A DNA stretch of 64,000 bases from Cephaloticoccus sp. (GCA_021734075.1 JAIPJW010000005.1:1-64000); one strand, 5' to 3'. Shown: positions 52,641-62,454, counted from the stretch's first letter. Notes: a model not told the origin generated them from the sequence alone. Translations and numbers: made by a program.

Positions 52641-54900
52641 TCTCCGTCATCACGTGCACGCCATCCCAATCACTGGGTGGCGGATTGATCCGGTATTTGG
52701 CGACGATATCAAGATACACCAGCGAGGGATTCTTCGTCACGCCCGGGGTCACCCCTGGCAGGTTCGGCTCGATTTCGCGGCTTCGCTCAAAGCTCGCCTG
52801 CGCCCCGTCCCAATCGAGCGCGTAGTGCTGGTCGAGACCCTGTTCAAAAATCCGGATGCATTCCATGGTGGCCTCGGACACATTTTCCTTCAAACCGACA
52901 ATTTCGAATATGGGAACGGCTTGCGAACGCCCCTTGACCACAATCCGGCCCAGCCGCCGGAAAACGAGCCGGTCCCCGCCGTGTTTCTCGCAGGAGTTTT
53001 TCGTGACTTCGGTGCACATGGTATAGCTGCCCCAGCTTTTCGCACCCGATTCCATGCGGGCGGCCAAGTTAACATTGTCGCCCATCATGGTATAATTGAA
53101 GCGCGTGCGACTGCCCATGTTGCCGATCATGCACATACCGGTGTTCAGCCCGATTCGAGTTTGCATTTGTTTGACGATTTCGGGCCATTTCTCCCCCTCG
53201 TCCTTCCATTTCGTGCGTAATTCGGCCAGTTTCTGGTGCACCCGTTGCGTCGCCACACATGCCCGATAGGCGTGATCGGGGGCCGGGATCGGGGCCCCAA
53301 ACATCGCCACCACGGCATCGCCGATATACTTGTCGAGAGTCCCGCCTTCCTCTTGAACGATGTCAGTGCACGCCGTCAGGTATTCGTTCATCAAATCCAC
53401 CAAGGGACCGGAACCGAGCACCTCGGAGAAGGTGGAGAAGGATTGGATGTCTGAAAAATAGGCCGTGATTTCCGCATCGTGACCGCCCAACTGCGGATCC
53501 TCGCCTGACTCAACCATCCGACTGACCAATTCGGGCGAGACATAGGCACCAAACATTCCCTTGATGCGGCCCTTCTGCTTTTGTTCTTCCAGGACCTGCC
53601 AGATCAGTGCACCAAAACTGGTGGTGAAAGCAGCGCCCAGGGGGCCGGTCATTGGCAGCAAAACGTGCATCTCACGAAACAGCTGAAAAGCCACCGCGAC
53701 ATAAATTGCGGCCGCCAGCACCGCCATGATTTTAGTGAACACGCCCCGACCCCCGCCCGCGATCACCATGCCGGTGACGAACAGCGTAAGACCGAAGATC
53801 ACCCCGTAGATCGCAGTCTGGCTGAGATGGGTGATAAACTTTCCGGACACGATGGTTTTCAGCAGATTGCCGTGCACCCCCACCTTGGGCACAGGCACCG
53901 AATCAAATGGTGTGGTCGCTAGATCCTGCAGCAATGGATCGGTCGGGCCGATCAATACCACGGCATCCTTCCAATCTGGTTGGGCGAAAAACTTCTCAGC
54001 TGAAATTCGCTCGGTGCCATCCTCCGATTTCAACATTTCGGCGTAGTTGTATACCGTGGAAAATCCTATCCGGGGATTATTCTCCGGCGCCAACCAAGCA
54101 GAGAACCAGTTGACCTCAAGCAACTGGCCGTTCTTCAACGGCAGATGTGACACCACCGAGCCATCAGGCCGCACCAATTCGAGCGTGTTTCCCGCTACCT
54201 GGATCGCATCCGGACCCAGGCCGAAATACAGCCGGGCCAATTCCAAACTCAAGTGGTAATAGGTCCGCACGCCACTCGGGGCAAACAGGGGCACCCAACG
54301 CGTGCCACCATCAATGGTGTCAATCAATCCGACGTTGGGTGGATTCCAAGGTGTGTTTTGGCCCACGTTGAAGGCTGGTAGCTCCGGGCTTTCCAATTGC
54401 TCGGTGGGCCCAAGACCATTCGTCAGCAATGGAAACTCCCGTTGCTGTTTCCGCCCATTGATATCGCGAAATACCGCGGCGGAATAGGATGCAGCCAGCA
54501 CTACCGGGGGATTTTTCCACAGGTATCGGGCAAAGGCCCGATTGCCGGTCACATACTTGGTGCGATCCACCGACTCGGAGACTCCGTTGTCGGACAGCAC
54601 AAAATCAAATCCAACCGCCCGGACACCACCCTGAGCGATCAGGGCTTCCGCCACCCGGGCAAAATACATGCGACTCCATGGAAATCCGCCTATTTCATCG
54701 ATGGACTGGGAATCAACATCGACATAAACCACCTTCAGCGGGGTCGGCAGTTCACCGCGAAATTGGTAACGCCAATCAGTAAACTTGCTCTCCACAAAAT
54801 CCAGCCAGCCATTCGCGCTCAAGATACACCACAGCAATGGGATCGGGGTGAGGAGCGACCAGCGTAGAGAAAACAAATTCTTCGCCTTGGGGAGGAGCAT
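52636..54900 (-). CDS. CHASE2-sensor class III adenylate/guanylate cyclase
   Basis: N-terminal TM + CHASE2 (VYVDVDSQSIDEIGGFPWSRMYFARVAEAL..), TM segments, cyclase domain with AYFSDIQSFS, GGTLDKYIGDAVVAMFGAP, MMGDNVNLAARME. Confidence 0.93.
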   Translation of the reverse strand: MLLPKAKNLFSLRWSLLTPIPLLWCILSANGWLDFVESKFTDWRYQFRGELPTPLKVVYVDVDSQSIDEIGGFPWSRMYFARVAEALIAQGGVRAVGFDFVLSDNGVSESVDRTKYVTGNRAFARYLWKNPPVVLAASYSAAVFRDINGRKQQREFPLLTNGLGPTEQLESPELPAFNVGQNTPWNPPNVGLIDTIDGGTRWVPLFAPSGVRTYYHLSLELARLYFGLGPDAIQVAGNTLELVRPDGSVVSHLPLKNGQLLEVNWFSAWLAPENNPRIGFSTVYNYAEMLKSEDGTERISAEKFFAQPDWKDAVVLIGPTDPLLQDLATTPFDSVPVPKVGVHGNLLKTIVSGKFITHLSQTAIYGVIFGLTLFVTGMVIAGGGRGVFTKIMAVLAAAIYVAVAFQLFREMHVLLPMTGPLGAAFTTSFGALIWQVLEEQKQKGRIKGMFGAYVSPELVSRMVESGEDPQLGGHDAEITAYFSDIQSFSTFSEVLGSGPLVDLMNEYLTACTDIVQEEGGTLDKYIGDAVVAMFGAPIPAPDHAYRACVATQRVHQKLAELRTKWKDEGEKWPEIVKQMQTRIGLNTGMCMIGNMGSRTRFNYTMMGDNVNLAARMESGAKSWGSYTMCTEVTKNSCEKHGGDRLVFRRLGRIVVKGRSQAVPIFEIVGLKENVSEATMECIRIFEQGLDQHYALDWDGAQASFERSREIEPNLPGVTPGVTKNPSLVYLDIVAKYRINPPPSDWDGVHVMTEK

Positions 54901-55012
54901 CTCCCGACCAATCTAGCCAACCGAGCTGTAAACGGAAGCAGATTTAACCATCCATACCCCATCCTTTTGACATCGAATGAAGCCGCGGGGGCACTTTCTC
55001 CGCGGTGAAGGC

Positions 55013-55945
55013 TTACTTGCCGTCACCGGTGGTCGTGCGTGGGGTCGGCGCTGTTGCCGGTGGCGGCTGATTCGTCGTCGGGGGGGGAGTTTCCGCTGGT
55101 TTCTCGGTGGTCGGTGTCGTGGGCGTCGGTGTCGTGGGTGTCGGTGTCGGCGTGGTGGTTGGAGTGGTAAAGACCACATTTGCCACCGCCTGCGTCACCT
55201 GTTGCACCGTAGCCGCAACTGCTGCCTGGGTCGCGGGTGGAGTATCAATTACAATCACAGGCGTGCTGGGCCCTGCCGTGACCGTCACGGCACCCGTGAC
55301 ATCATCAACTGTCACATCAATCAGCACTTCAACTTCCTTGTTGTCGGGCACCGAAACTTCACTGGGCATGTTCACCGTTCCCGAGGCCAGCACCACGTTA
55401 CCTTCCACCGTCGTGAGTGAGAAGAAGGCCCGTCCCGTGCCATCAGGTCGAAAAACAATCCGGAACGTGGTCCCGCGAATACCTGCCGCGCCCACCGGGG
55501 TATTCACCGTGAAAGTGGAGCCCGCATCCGTGTTCAATTTCTTTACGTTTCCGACCAATTCACCGCGGCTGAGATTCAGTTTGGTGGTTGAAGACGAGGG
55601 TTCCGCCGTCATGGCGGCCACGGATATCTCATCGGCAAAGGGGTCCTGCAGAAATTCGTCGATCGAAAGCGAGGTGTCCTGCGCCAGGTTTACCGTCGCA
55701 CCATTGGAAAAAACCAGCACCACACTGGAATCATTGGCCGTATTGACCACGTATCCCTGCGTTAATTCCACACCGGCCGACAAATCAATTGTATTGCCGT
55801 CCTTGATGGCCGTCACACTACCGGTCACCTTGGCCACCTTGATTACACCGAGGAGTCGTGAACCCTCCTCTTGCCCTTGCACGGAAGCGGCAACAAACGA
55901 AGTTACAGTGAACAACAACAGCCAAGAGATTATCTTTTTATTCAT
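55013..55945 (-). CDS. FecR-domain secreted protein with Thr/Pro-rich C-terminal tail
   Basis: Signal peptide; VVLVFSNGATVNLAQDTSLSIDEF, GSTFTVNTPVGAAGIRGTTFRI are FecR hallmarks; TPTTTPTPTPTTPTPTTPTTEKP tail. Confidence 0.88.
   Translation of the reverse strand: MNKKIISWLLLFTVTSFVAASVQGQEEGSRLLGVIKVAKVTGSVTAIKDGNTIDLSAGVELTQGYVVNTANDSSVVLVFSNGATVNLAQDTSLSIDEFLQDPFADEISVAAMTAEPSSSTTKLNLSRGELVGNVKKLNTDAGSTFTVNTPVGAAGIRGTTFRIVFRPDGTGRAFFSLTTVEGNVVLASGTVNMPSEVSVPDNKEVEVLIDVTVDDVTGAVTVTAGPSTPVIVIDTPPATQAAVAATVQQVTQAVANVVFTTPTTTPTPTPTTPTPTTPTTEKPAETPPPTTNQPPPATAPTPRTTTGDGK
55104..55160. repeat. Imperfect short tandem repeat encoding the Thr-Pro tail of the FecR protein
   Basis: Iterated GTCGGTGTCGTGGG-type units on the plus strand. 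Confidence 0.7.
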
Positions 55946-55965
55946 GGGAAACAGGGATTCGTGAG

Positions 55966-57873
55966 CTAGCGCTTTGTTGCCAATTGCTGGCGCAAATGCT
56001 TGGCCGAGGGATTGGCGGGGTCAAGACGCAAGCAATAGTCCAAGGCGGCCCGTGCTTGGGGCATGCTGGCAGGTTGCAGACTAAGGTGAAACCCCTGGTA
56101 AAGCCAAACTGACGCGTTGGCCGGGGCCAAAAGCATGGCTTGGATCATTTCGTTCCCTCCGTCCAACCACTTGCCTTGCATGTCGCTAGCCACAGATTTA
56201 CGTATCCAAAACTCCGGAACGACTCGGGAAAAGCCGAGCGCCCGGTCCGCATAGATTTCCGCGGCACGCCCGAGTTCCGCCACGCGTTCAGGGGTGACAT
56301 GCGCTTGGAGCGATGTTGCCATGGCCAAATCCGACCAAGCTTGGGCATTGCGTGGGTTTATCTCCGTAGCCAGTTGCAGGTCTTGCCGTGCCCCACTCAA
56401 GGTGGCCCGATAGATTGGCTCACTGGCTTCGTGCCGCCAAAGTGTATCCAAAGCTTGACGAGCGGAATAGCGCAGCGCTTCGCCCCGATAAAACGGATAC
56501 AATCCAACCCCGACACCCCAAACCAGAGCCAGAAGGACCAATCCTGATATGGCTCGCGACCGGAGCCTTGGCTTGTTCTCCACCTGCAATTGTGAGGGCC
56601 AGACCCGCTGCACGAGCAATGCGGCCAACAGGGCAAAAAGCATGCCCAGCGCGGGAATTTTAAAGTGAAAGTCGACCAGCAGTTGGAGGGCAAAAGCCAA
56701 TAGACCCACGGCGACCGCCTGCCAGAAAAGAGGTTCATCCAAGGCGTGACGCAAACCCGGCACCGATTCGTCGCGACTGCGGCGACCCAATCCGACCAGC
56801 GTCACAGCTCCTGCCATCCCGAATATCAGGAGGAAACCAACGCTCCCGTAATCACTGAGCGTGTTCAGATAATCATTGTGCGCCCACTGCGGTTCCTGCT
56901 GATAGATTTCGGGCCGATATTTTTCAAATAGCACATTGTAGCTCCCGGCACCACTCCCCAGCACTGCATGCTCGCGAAAGAGCGCCCAGGCTCCATGCCA
57001 CATGACGGGACGCGTCCATTCCCCGGATTCGTTGATCATGGCTTGAATCCGTTCGCGCACGATCGGACTGAAAGAATGAAGCGTCCAACCCGCCAGTGCC
57101 AAACCTCCAACCGCGCCCAACATGACACCCAATCGCCATGACCAGCGCCGCTTTCTGGCCAGCAAAGGCCAAAGCATCAACGCCGCGGCCAATCCGGCCC
57201 ATCCTCCGCGGCTGACCGTAAAAAACAATCCCACTGCAGTGCATAGGCCCAGGTAGCCGAAAAACACCCTTTGCAGTGCGGTCGCCCGTCGGCGTAGCGC
57301 CAGCACCCAGATTCCCGGAATAATGAGCAAATAAAATGCCGCCAAACTATTGGGAATACCAAACGGTCCACTGGAACGGCTGAGAAACTGATCCGCCTGC
57401 ACCCGACCCAGCATCAGCCAGTCAGGCTGCACAAAACGCTGATAGGCCGCCAGCATGGTTGCAACCAGCGCCAACCCGCCGATTACCAGCAATAGAACAG
57501 TTAGGGGGCGTCGATGGTGGACCCCGTTCAATACAATCCAGAAGGTGATGATTATATGTGCCCACAAAACCCAGTCGTGCCAGCCAACCCAGGGCACGGG
57601 TGTCACCCATATGACATTGGCCGTCGCATAGATCAGGAAGGGCAAACCCAACCAACCAACCGGATGCAAACGCATCTTTCCCTTGGTCCAACCCCAACCA
57701 ATCAACTGCACCACCAAGGTCAGAGCCGTAAGCAGGCTGGTCACCAACATGGTTTCCGGGCGATAGCCGCCCAGGCCGAGCGTCGTCCAAATCAAATTGA
57801 CCGACAACAAAATCACCAACAGCCACTCGACTGGGGCTGCGCGGGGCGAAAGGGGGGCGTTCGACTCAAGCAC
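55966..57873 (-). CDS. O-antigen ligase (Wzy/WaaL-like) family protein with C-terminal TPR-like region
   Basis: Multi-TM; VSRGGWAGLAAALMLWPLL; GSGAGSYNVLFEKYRPE..WAHNDYLNTLSDYGSVGFLLI typical of the Wzy_C region. Confidence 0.85.
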   Translation of the reverse strand: MLESNAPLSPRAAPVEWLLVILLSVNLIWTTLGLGGYRPETMLVTSLLTALTLVVQLIGWGWTKGKMRLHPVGWLGLPFLIYATANVIWVTPVPWVGWHDWVLWAHIIITFWIVLNGVHHRRPLTVLLLVIGGLALVATMLAAYQRFVQPDWLMLGRVQADQFLSRSSGPFGIPNSLAAFYLLIIPGIWVLALRRRATALQRVFFGYLGLCTAVGLFFTVSRGGWAGLAAALMLWPLLARKRRWSWRLGVMLGAVGGLALAGWTLHSFSPIVRERIQAMINESGEWTRPVMWHGAWALFREHAVLGSGAGSYNVLFEKYRPEIYQQEPQWAHNDYLNTLSDYGSVGFLLIFGMAGAVTLVGLGRRSRDESVPGLRHALDEPLFWQAVAVGLLAFALQLLVDFHFKIPALGMLFALLAALLVQRVWPSQLQVENKPRLRSRAISGLVLLALVWGVGVGLYPFYRGEALRYSARQALDTLWRHEASEPIYRATLSGARQDLQLATEINPRNAQAWSDLAMATSLQAHVTPERVAELGRAAEIYADRALGFSRVVPEFWIRKSVASDMQGKWLDGGNEMIQAMLLAPANASVWLYQGFHLSLQPASMPQARAALDYCLRLDPANPSAKHLRQQLATKR

Positions 57874-57938
57874 GACACCTGTTCAAGCCGCGCCCGTCCC
57901 GTGCGGCGACAAAAATCCCGTGAACCCCGTCAAAGGCC

Positions 57939-57969
57939 AAAAAAAACGCCATCCGTGGAGGATGGCGTT
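57939..57969 (-). terminator. Rho-independent terminator of glutamine synthetase gene
   Basis: Minus strand AACGCCATCC-TCCAC-GGATGGCGTT followed by a T-run. Confidence 0.85.
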
Positions 57970-57992
57970 GGTCTGGCTTGAATGTGCCGGAT

Positions 57993-59027
57993 TCAGCTCG
58001 TGGGCACGGACTGGATCGTCTTCAGGATACGACCGGCCACCAAGTAAGGATCGGCCGCGGAATTCGGACGGCGATCCTCAAGGTAACCCTTGTAGCCACT
58101 GTTGATGAAACTGTGCGGGATGCGAATGGACGCGCCACGATCCGCCAGCCCGAAGGTAAACTTGTCGATGGACTGGGTCTCATGCAGTCCGGTCAGGCGC
58201 ATGTGATTGTCCGGCCCATAAACGGCGATATGCTCGTCCATGTTTTTGCTGAATGCCGCCATGAGCTGCTCGAAGTAGGCTTTACCGCCGACTTCGCGCA
58301 TGTGTTCGGTGGAAAAATTCGCATGCATACCGGAACCGTTCCAATCGAGCGGCTTGTTGAATGCACCACGGATGGGTTTGCATTGCCACTCAATATCCAA
58401 GCCATAGGCCTCACCCAGTCGTGCAAGGATGTAGCGAGCCACCCACATCTGGTCGGCCGCTTTTCGTGAGCCCTTGCCAAAGATCTGGAATTCCCACTGA
58501 CCCTTGGCGACTTCGGCATTGATGCCCTCGAGATTGATGCCGGCATCGAGACAAATATCGATGTGCTTCTCCACCACCTCGCGGGCCACACAGCCGACGC
58601 TGCTGTAACCCACGCCGGTGTAGTAGGGACCTTGGGGACCGGGAAACCCGCCGGGAGGGAACCCAAGTGGTGCGCCGTCCTTGTAAAAGAAGTATTCCTG
58701 TTCAAAACCGAACCAGGCATCAGCGGCATCGGGGATGGAGGCCCGGCTGTTGGACGGATGTGGAGTCTTGCCGTCCGGCATCATGACTTCGCTCATTACG
58801 AGCACCCCGTTCTTGCGCGTGCTGTCCGGAAAGACCGCCACGGGTTTCAGCATGCAGTCAGAACTCTTGCCCTCCGCCTGTTGGGTCGAGCTGCCGTCGA
58901 AGCCCCACATGGGAAGTTCTTCGAGCTTGGGAAAGCTGGCGAATTCCTTGATTTGAGTTTTGCTGCGCATGCCAGCCAACGGCGTGTAGCCGTCCAGCCA
59001 GATGTATTCGAGTTTGAATTTAGCCAT
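57993..59027 (-). CDS. glnII: Glutamine synthetase type II (eukaryotic-like, GlnII)
   Basis: About 344 aa; WGFDGSSTQQAEGKSSDCMLKPVAVFPD, WFGFEQEYFF, WNGSGMHANFSTEHMR, DRGASIRIP. Confidence 0.93.
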   Translation of the reverse strand: MAKFKLEYIWLDGYTPLAGMRSKTQIKEFASFPKLEELPMWGFDGSSTQQAEGKSSDCMLKPVAVFPDSTRKNGVLVMSEVMMPDGKTPHPSNSRASIPDAADAWFGFEQEYFFYKDGAPLGFPPGGFPGPQGPYYTGVGYSSVGCVAREVVEKHIDICLDAGINLEGINAEVAKGQWEFQIFGKGSRKAADQMWVARYILARLGEAYGLDIEWQCKPIRGAFNKPLDWNGSGMHANFSTEHMREVGGKAYFEQLMAAFSKNMDEHIAVYGPDNHMRLTGLHETQSIDKFTFGLADRGASIRIPHSFINSGYKGYLEDRRPNSAADPYLVAGRILKTIQSVPTS

Positions 59028-59230
59028 ATCGGTTAGGTTTGGTTTAACAGGGTTTTTGCTACAATCACCGCGGAAACACCCATGAGAATGGCACCGAAGT
59101 GAAATGTAAAATCACGAATTGTAGAGCACCTTATGTGCCAGCAGCCGAATGAAATCTGTCATTACGGAAATTTCTACCTCAAATTACTCAAGTCATTGCC
59201 CTCCAATATTCAAGGAAAACAAAGTCACCC

Positions 59231-59695
59231 TTGCCACTCAACGGGACAATGCCATTCTCGAACCAGTATTTCCGCTTCATGCCTGATATCAAAGACACCA
59301 AACGAGCATTGGTCCGCATCGGATATGATGGAACCGTGCAAAAAACGTTTCGCGGACATGACAAGGAAAGGCGTTTTGCCAACGAAATCCGGATCTTGCG
59401 ACATCTAGAGTCGCGGGGCTGCGATTTCGTTCCCCGCCTACTGAAAAGCGATCCCGAGCAACTTAAAATCATCACCACCAGTTGCGGTTCACGGGTCGAG
59501 CACATCGGTGAGGAAAAGCTGAAAAGCCTGTTTGGGGAATTGGAGGCCTACGGGGTCCGCCACGATGATCCGTATGTGCGCAATGTGACCTACCGCAAAG
59601 AGGACGGTCGCTTTTGCCTGATCGATTTCGAACACGCCATCTTGCTCGATGAGCCGACGCCAGCAACCGCCCCGAGTGACGGCCCGACCCCCTGA
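59231..59695 (+). CDS. Miniature protein-kinase-like (Bud32/RIO-type core) protein
   Basis: 154 aa; candidate VQKTF Lys, RFANEIRILRHLES helix-C Glu, RHDDPYVRNVTYR (HxDxxxxN), FCLIDFEHA (DFG-like). Confidence 0.6.
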   Translation: MPLNGTMPFSNQYFRFMPDIKDTKRALVRIGYDGTVQKTFRGHDKERRFANEIRILRHLESRGCDFVPRLLKSDPEQLKIITTSCGSRVEHIGEEKLKSLFGELEAYGVRHDDPYVRNVTYRKEDGRFCLIDFEHAILLDEPTPATAPSDGPTP

Positions 59696-59727
59696 ATAAA
59701 ATTTCCACGCAACCTACACCCCCCCGC

Positions 59728-60582
59728 TTGCATGCCCCGGACCTGCGTTGGTCCGGTCTGACCCATAAGGGAAAAGTCAGGCCGAACAACGAGGATGCCT
59801 TTCTCGGCCTCTGTTTTGAAGGGCACGATGTGCGTTATCTGGGCAAGACCGGGGAGGCCTCGGTCAGCAATGCTGATTTTGTCTTTGCCGTCAGCGACGG
59901 TATGGGTGGTGCGCAATCGGGTGAGTTCGCCAGCCGCATAACCATTGAAAAACTATCCCACTGGCTGCCCAAAAGCTTTCAGATGTCCGCTCTGGGTGTT
60001 GCGGTCAACCAAACCGAATTACTCGTTGAGGTGTTTCATTCCATTCATGGGGAACTGCTCAATTTGAGTCGGAGTTACGAGGAATGCCGTGGCATGGGCA
60101 CGACCCTGAGCATGTGCTGGTTCACCCCCGAACGGGTGTATTTCGGCCACATTGGCGACAGCCGTATCTATCATTTGCCCAAATCGGGCGACATGCATCA
60201 ACTCACCCACGATCACACCCACACCGGTTGGTTGCGGCGCAAGGGTCAAATTAATGAACGTGAAGCCCGTTCGCATCCCATGCGACATTCCCTGAACCAA
60301 GCCTTGGGCACCGGTCGCCAAATCGTCGAGCCCCAGGTCGGTGCCGTCGTTTATGAACCGGGCGATCGCTTTTTGCTCTGCTCCGATGGCCTGACAGACG
60401 GTCTATGGGATCGCCACCTCGATGAGTTTGCCCGTCTGCCCAATCCTGACGAAACCGGCCGCAATCCGGCCCAGCGTCTGATTGACGAATCCCTCGAACG
60501 CTCGGGGCGGGACAACCTCACTGCGATGGTCATCGAAACCAACCGGGCCGCCTCCCTTCCCCCGCAAATGCCAACGTCGTGA
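59728..60582 (+). CDS. PP2C-family serine/threonine phosphatase
   Basis: GKVRPNNEDAFLG, VFAVSDGMGGAQSGEFAS, GMGTTLSMCWFTPERVYFGHIGDSRIY, FLLCSDGLTDGL, RDNLTAMVIE. Start non-ATG (TTG 59728 or upstream). Confidence 0.92.
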   Translation: MHAPDLRWSGLTHKGKVRPNNEDAFLGLCFEGHDVRYLGKTGEASVSNADFVFAVSDGMGGAQSGEFASRITIEKLSHWLPKSFQMSALGVAVNQTELLVEVFHSIHGELLNLSRSYEECRGMGTTLSMCWFTPERVYFGHIGDSRIYHLPKSGDMHQLTHDHTHTGWLRRKGQINEREARSHPMRHSLNQALGTGRQIVEPQVGAVVYEPGDRFLLCSDGLTDGLWDRHLDEFARLPNPDETGRNPAQRLIDESLERSGRDNLTAMVIETNRAASLPPQMPTS

Positions 60583-60583
60583 A

Positions 60584-60940
60584 ATGAACCCGATTTTCGT
60601 CTACGGCACCTTGAAACGTGGCGGGCGCTATCACTCCTATCTGGCCGGGCAACAGTTCCTCACCACCGCCTGCACAATCGCCGGTCACACTTTGTATCAA
60701 CCGGCTGACTATCCTGCGATGGTATTGGATGATACCGACCGCAAAGGCGTGACGGGTGAAGTATGGCAGGTAAACGCAGCATGTCTGCAAGCACTTGACC
60801 AACTGGAAGGGGTGCATGAACACCTCTACGCCCGAAAGCCGGTTAAACTGGTTCCACCTCATGCCGAACTCACCGTGGAGTCGTATTTCTATTTAAGACC
60901 GGTCACAGGCCACCCGCATCTGGGCTCAACCTGGCCTTGA
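60584..60940 (+). CDS. Gamma-glutamylcyclotransferase (GGCT)-like protein
   Basis: NPIFVYGTLKRGGRYHSYL, GEVWQVNAACLQALDQLEG. Confidence 0.9.
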   Translation: MNPIFVYGTLKRGGRYHSYLAGQQFLTTACTIAGHTLYQPADYPAMVLDDTDRKGVTGEVWQVNAACLQALDQLEGVHEHLYARKPVKLVPPHAELTVESYFYLRPVTGHPHLGSTWP

Positions 60941-62454
60941 GCCCCCGCTTGATTTCTTCTTCAAATCCCAGGCCGGCACGCGTCGCACCGCGATGAACTT
61001 GGCCCGGAACAAATCGTCCATGATTTTCAATGCATGTGACGGTATCCGCTCAACCAATCCGGCCAACGCCGGCAATTCTCCTATGGGCTCATCTTCGATC
61101 GATACGGTGGGACCGGGCGCGGGTGCGGGAACTGACGTTACCTCTGTCAAAAAGGCGGATTCCTCGGCTTCACTGGGGCCTACGGGCGCACTGTCTTCCT
61201 CAATCAATTCATCCGGTTCGGTTTCTTCTGACCGTGACATGACCGGTGCCGCCACTCCGGACAAGCGCGCCTCCATACCTGCTTCCAACCGGTCAATCAG
61301 TCCTTTTTTTTTTCGCTGTCTCCGGCATCACCCGGGGGCATGGACTCGGCCAAAGCGGCCAGTTCCTTGATCAGGGAATCGATGGCCCGGGAACGGCTGG
61401 CCTCAACGGCTTTCAGCAGCGTGACTTCAAAATTTATTTTTTCCGCCAACCCCAGCTTTACGCCCCCCTCCCCTTCCCGCAGGGCATCGAGCAAGCGTGT
61501 GACCTGCTCGGTGGTCATCACCACATTCCCCAAAACAGTGGTGCTACCGCCCTGAGCAATTGCATCCAACAGCGCCGTGCGCACATGGGCCTGCAGATCG
61601 GACAACAACCTGACGAGATCCCGGCCGGCCGCGTCACACTCGTCGACAATCGCCACCATTTGCTGGTGGTCACCGCGCGCCGTGGCACCGCCCAATAAGG
61701 CCACCTTTTCCGTCGCCACCAGTCCATAAACATCCAGCACATCCGGTTCGGTGATTTCCGCCCCGCAGAAGGATATCATCTGGTCAAAAATCGATTGCGC
61801 ATCGCGTAATCCGCCATCAGCCATTCGGGCAATACAGGCCAGCGCGCCCGTTGAGATTTTGATTTTTTCCTCCACTGCAATCTGTTGCAGACGCCCCACG
61901 ATCAAGTCGGCTGGAATGGGCCGGAGATCGAACCGCTGGCAACGGGACAAAATGGTCGGCAGCACTTTTTGCACATCCGTCGTGGCGAAAACAAATTTCA
62001 CATGTTCCGGAGGCTCCTCCAGGGTCTTGAGCAGCGCATTGAAGGCCTGGTTCGAAAGCATGTGCACTTCATCGATGATATAGACCTTGTATTTGCCCTG
62101 GGTGGGGGCGTAGCGCACGTCGTCCCGCAGTTCACGAATTTGCTCCACCGAATTGTTTGACGCACCGTCTATTTCGATCACATCCAACGAAGACCCGTCA
62201 CCGATCGATTTCACTATCGGGTCGTTGACGTCAAATTCAGCGTTGGGCCCATCGGTGCAATTGAGCGCCTTGGCAAAAATCCGGGCGGTGGATGTCTTGC
62301 CCGTGCCCCGCGGTCCCACGAACAGATAGGCATGCGCAATGCGATTTCGGCTGATGGCGTTTTTCAGCGTCCGCACCACATGGTCCTGCCCCACCACATC
62401 GGCGAAGGTCTGGGGCCGCCACTTGCGGGCAATGACTTGATAAGCACTCGACAC
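60926..62454 (-). CDS. dnaX: DNA polymerase III subunit gamma/tau; zero frame stops at 61297, -1 frame extends to 60926
   Basis: [82 protein letters not shown]. Zero frame ends ...GDSEKKKD*; -1 frame reads ...[20 protein letters not shown]...RPG*. Confidence 0.9.
61240..61323 (-). promoter_or_regulatory. Candidate dnaX recoding (frameshift/slippage) site: GGAG - N10 - A_AAA_AAG - N7 - TGACCGGT..N40..ACCGGTCA
   Basis: GGAG 61323-61320; A10 run 61313-61304; heptamer 61309-61303; zero-frame TGA 61299-61297; inverted repeat arms 61295-61288 and 61247-61240. Confidence 0.7.

Noticed and set aside
55104-55160. CRISPR-like or regulatory tandem repeat
   Set aside because: Short degenerate repeat within a coding Thr/Pro tail; no spacers.
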